NCBI GenBank assembly: GCA_937897665.1
Contig: CALCPB010000775.1
Span: 1-5,271, forward strand
DNA length: 5,271 nucleotides
Direction of reading: 5' to 3'
Origin: an uncultured Halomicronema sp.
GTDB taxonomy: Bacteria > Cyanobacteriota > Cyanobacteriia > Phormidesmidales > Phormidesmidaceae
The position numbers and the translations under genes are program-made. This document shows, one piece after another, positions 4,292-5,271 of the stretch. The number at the start of each line of letters is the position of its first letter. Positions within the stretch are counted from its first letter, which is position 1. The notes beneath the pieces were generated by a model. It did not search any database and was not told the DNA's origin. It saw only the letters and a program-made list of their open reading frames with translations.

Positions 4292-5131
4292 ATGCTGGAT
4301 CGCCTACTCGACCTCTCTACCAACTTCGGCATCGACACCCTGTTGCTGTTGCCAGTGCTCATCGCGCTGGAAGCCGTTCTGTCTGCTGATAACGCGATCG
4401 CGCTGGCGGCGATCGCCCAGGGGCTAGAGGCTGAAAAGCAGCAACAGCAAGCGCTCAACGTCGGCCTAGTCGCGGCTTTTATTCTGCGAATGTCGCTGAT
4501 TTTGACGGCCTCATGGGTGCTGCAGTTTTGGCAGTTTGAGGTGGCCGGAGCAGGCTATCTGTTATGGCTGGTCTACCAACATTTTACGGCAGATGAAGAC
4601 GCCGCCCATCACCACCATGGCCCGCGATTTGCCACCGTCTGGCAGGCGATTCCCACGATCGCGCTGACAGATTTGGCCTTTTCGTTAGATAGTGTCACCA
4701 CCGCGATCGCCCTCTCGCGTGATGTTTGGGTCGTGCTGCTGGGCGGCACCATTGGCATTATCACGCTGCGCTTCATGGCTCAGCTCTTTATCCGCTGGCT
4801 CGATGAGTATGAGTATTTAGAAGATGCAGGCTTCATTACCGTGGCCTTCGTCTGGATTCGCCTGTTGCTGCGGGGGGTCAATGACAGTTGGGTACCGCCT
4901 CAGTGGTTGATGGTTGGGCTCATTGCGGCAATTTTTGCCTGGGGCTTTTCCAAAAAGACCGCTCCACCAGCGTCGGCAGATGCAGTGTCTACTCCTGAAA
5001 ATACTGGTGCTGAATCCGCGGACTTATTGCCGACACCGGAGCTGGAGCCGAGCCAGTCAGCAATCTTAACCGAACCGCGCCAGCCCGCTGGCATTGCGAC
5101 TGCAGAGGCCGAATCTCAAAGCGTCGATTAG
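4292..5131 (+). CDS. TerC-family integral membrane protein
   Basis: TerC proteins are membrane proteins linked to export of manganese and other metals and to metalation of exported proteins; a plant chloroplast homologue acts at thylakoids. The signature is clear: ALEAVLSADNAIALAAIAQ (25-43) with Asp33-Asn34 in the first helix, and TDLAFSLDSVTTAIALS (126-142) with Asp127 and Asp133 in a later helix; these acidic residues are the likely metal ligands. About six hydrophobic segments span roughly 15-42, 56-77, 84-98, 119-140, 145-167 and 205-219. Two features are unusual. His106-His109 sit in a loop after two acidic residues (DEDAAHHHHG). A tail of about 57 residues (223-279), rich in Ala, Pro, Glu, Ser and Thr, looks disordered. 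The start is the ATG at 4292; a stop at 4283-4285 rules out an earlier one, and no Shine-Dalgarno is visible. Substrate inferred from family only. Confidence 0.93.
   Translation: MLDRLLDLSTNFGIDTLLLLPVLIALEAVLSADNAIALAAIAQGLEAEKQQQQALNVGLVAAFILRMSLILTASWVLQFWQFEVAGAGYLLWLVYQHFTADEDAAHHHHGPRFATVWQAIPTIALTDLAFSLDSVTTAIALSRDVWVVLLGGTIGIITLRFMAQLFIRWLDEYEYLEDAGFITVAFVWIRLLLRGVNDSWVPPQWLMVGLIAAIFAWGFSKKTAPPASADAVSTPENTGAESADLLPTPELEPSQSAILTEPRQPAGIATAEAESQSVD
4394..4416. repeat. Pair of HIP1 octamers GCGATCGC
   Basis: Two copies (4394-4401 and 4409-4416) lie 15 bases apart inside terC, each encoding Ala-Ile-Ala in the conserved signature segment. Other exact copies in the window are at 717, 1590, 1942, 2316, 3316, 3940 and 4703, mostly within genes. 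HIP1 is a hallmark of many cyanobacterial genomes and here serves mainly to identify the lineage. Confidence 0.85.
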
Positions 5132-5163
5132 GAGGGATGCTATTTTTGAGTAGCGTCTCATGA
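5130..5163 (+). other. Strong ribosome binding site followed by a very short frame
   Basis: AGGAGGG (5130-5136) overlaps the terC stop codon. The first ATG (5137) is directly adjacent, too close for normal use, and its frame stops after eight codons (MLFLSSVS, TGA 5161-5163). A TTG at 5146 in the same frame has good spacing (ten bases) but gives only five codons. It may be a leader peptide, a remnant of a lost operon gene, or chance. Confidence 0.25.
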
Positions 5164-5268
5164 CGTGGGTGCAAAACTCCAAACGATCAAAATCGTTAGG
5201 GTGTCATCTGCGCCGCGATGCACCGAATCCAAGTTGTTTTTCAGAGCAATGGCTCATAACGCGGGTGC
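5137..5268. repeat. Imperfect direct repeat with 96-base period
   Basis: CTCATGACGTGGGTGC (5157-5172) and CTCATAACGCGGGTGC (5253-5268) agree at 14 of 16 positions, both differences being transitions. Weaker similarity extends left to about 5148/5244 (19 of 25 overall) and perhaps further. The second copy reaches the window edge, so more copies may follow. Confidence 0.4.
5182..5197. terminator. Small hairpin downstream of terC
   Basis: AACGAT (5182-5187) and ATCGTT (5192-5197) form a perfect six-pair stem with loop CAAA, 50 bases after the terC stop. It is AT-rich and lacks a T-run, so it is a weak terminator candidate. Apart from this hairpin and the 96-base repeat I see nothing supportable between 5132 and 5271. 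Confidence 0.25.
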
Positions 5269-5271
5269 GCC

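Noticed and set aside
4086..4427. 113-codon plus-strand frame starting in the kinase/terC gap
   Set aside because: Its second half is the shifted frame of terC, the composition is not protein-like (cysteine runs), and there is no ribosome binding site.
5204..5269. Minus-strand frame entering from the right edge and stopping at 5204
   Set aside because: Only 21 codons are visible and the sequence has no recognisable features; too little to call a gene.
5160..5271. Partial gene from ATG at 5160 running off the right edge
   Set aside because: The 37 open codons have no well-placed ribosome binding site (AGGAGGG is 23 bases away), resemble no family, and contain the 96-base repeat and a hairpin.
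1..5271. tRNA, rRNA, CRISPR array, insertion sequence or phage gene
   Set aside because: No regularly spaced identical repeats, transposase or integrase motifs, terminal inverted repeats flanking a frame, or tRNA cloverleaf were seen on either strand.

Overview
The window is almost certainly from a cyanobacterium. The octamer GCGATCGC (HIP1, a repeat strongly over-represented in many cyanobacterial genomes) occurs nine times in 5.3 kb, where chance predicts about 0.08. The gene families also fit: a PKN2-type Ser/Thr kinase, a CHASE2 sensor, a TerC protein and a small GIY-YIG protein. The sequence does not allow a genus to be named. Nothing points to a mobile element, CRISPR array, rRNA or tRNA.

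Layout. Bases 1-916 (+) are the C-terminal part of a GTPase whose P-loop lies beyond the left edge. A 209-base gap follows, with a candidate terminator and a promoter. Then comes a 66-residue protein of unknown function (1126-1326, +) with a near-ideal ribosome binding site. It converges on a minus-strand block that reads, in transcription order, Ser/Thr kinase (3964-3056), membrane CHASE2 sensor (3056-1869) and a single-domain GIY-YIG protein (1757-1485). A 327-base divergent intergenic region (3965-4291) separates the kinase from a TerC-family membrane protein (4292-5131, +). The last 140 bases hold no gene I can support.

How the genes work together. The kinase and CHASE2 genes join at a TGATG stop/start overlap. 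The kinase has no membrane segment, and the CHASE2 protein has four predicted membrane segments but no output domain. The simplest inference is a receptor kinase split into two co-translated subunits: CHASE2 senses something outside the cytoplasm and the kinase phosphorylates cytoplasmic targets. TerC, transcribed divergently, belongs to a family linked to manganese or other metal export and metalation of exported proteins. Whether the kinase pair and TerC share regulation is open, but the DNA between them is dense in inverted and direct repeats.

The points most worth a second look are the two-gene kinase/CHASE2 module, the repeat cluster and structured leader between kinase and terC, the minimal GIY-YIG protein, and a strong Shine-Dalgarno sequence just after terC that has no proper gene behind it.
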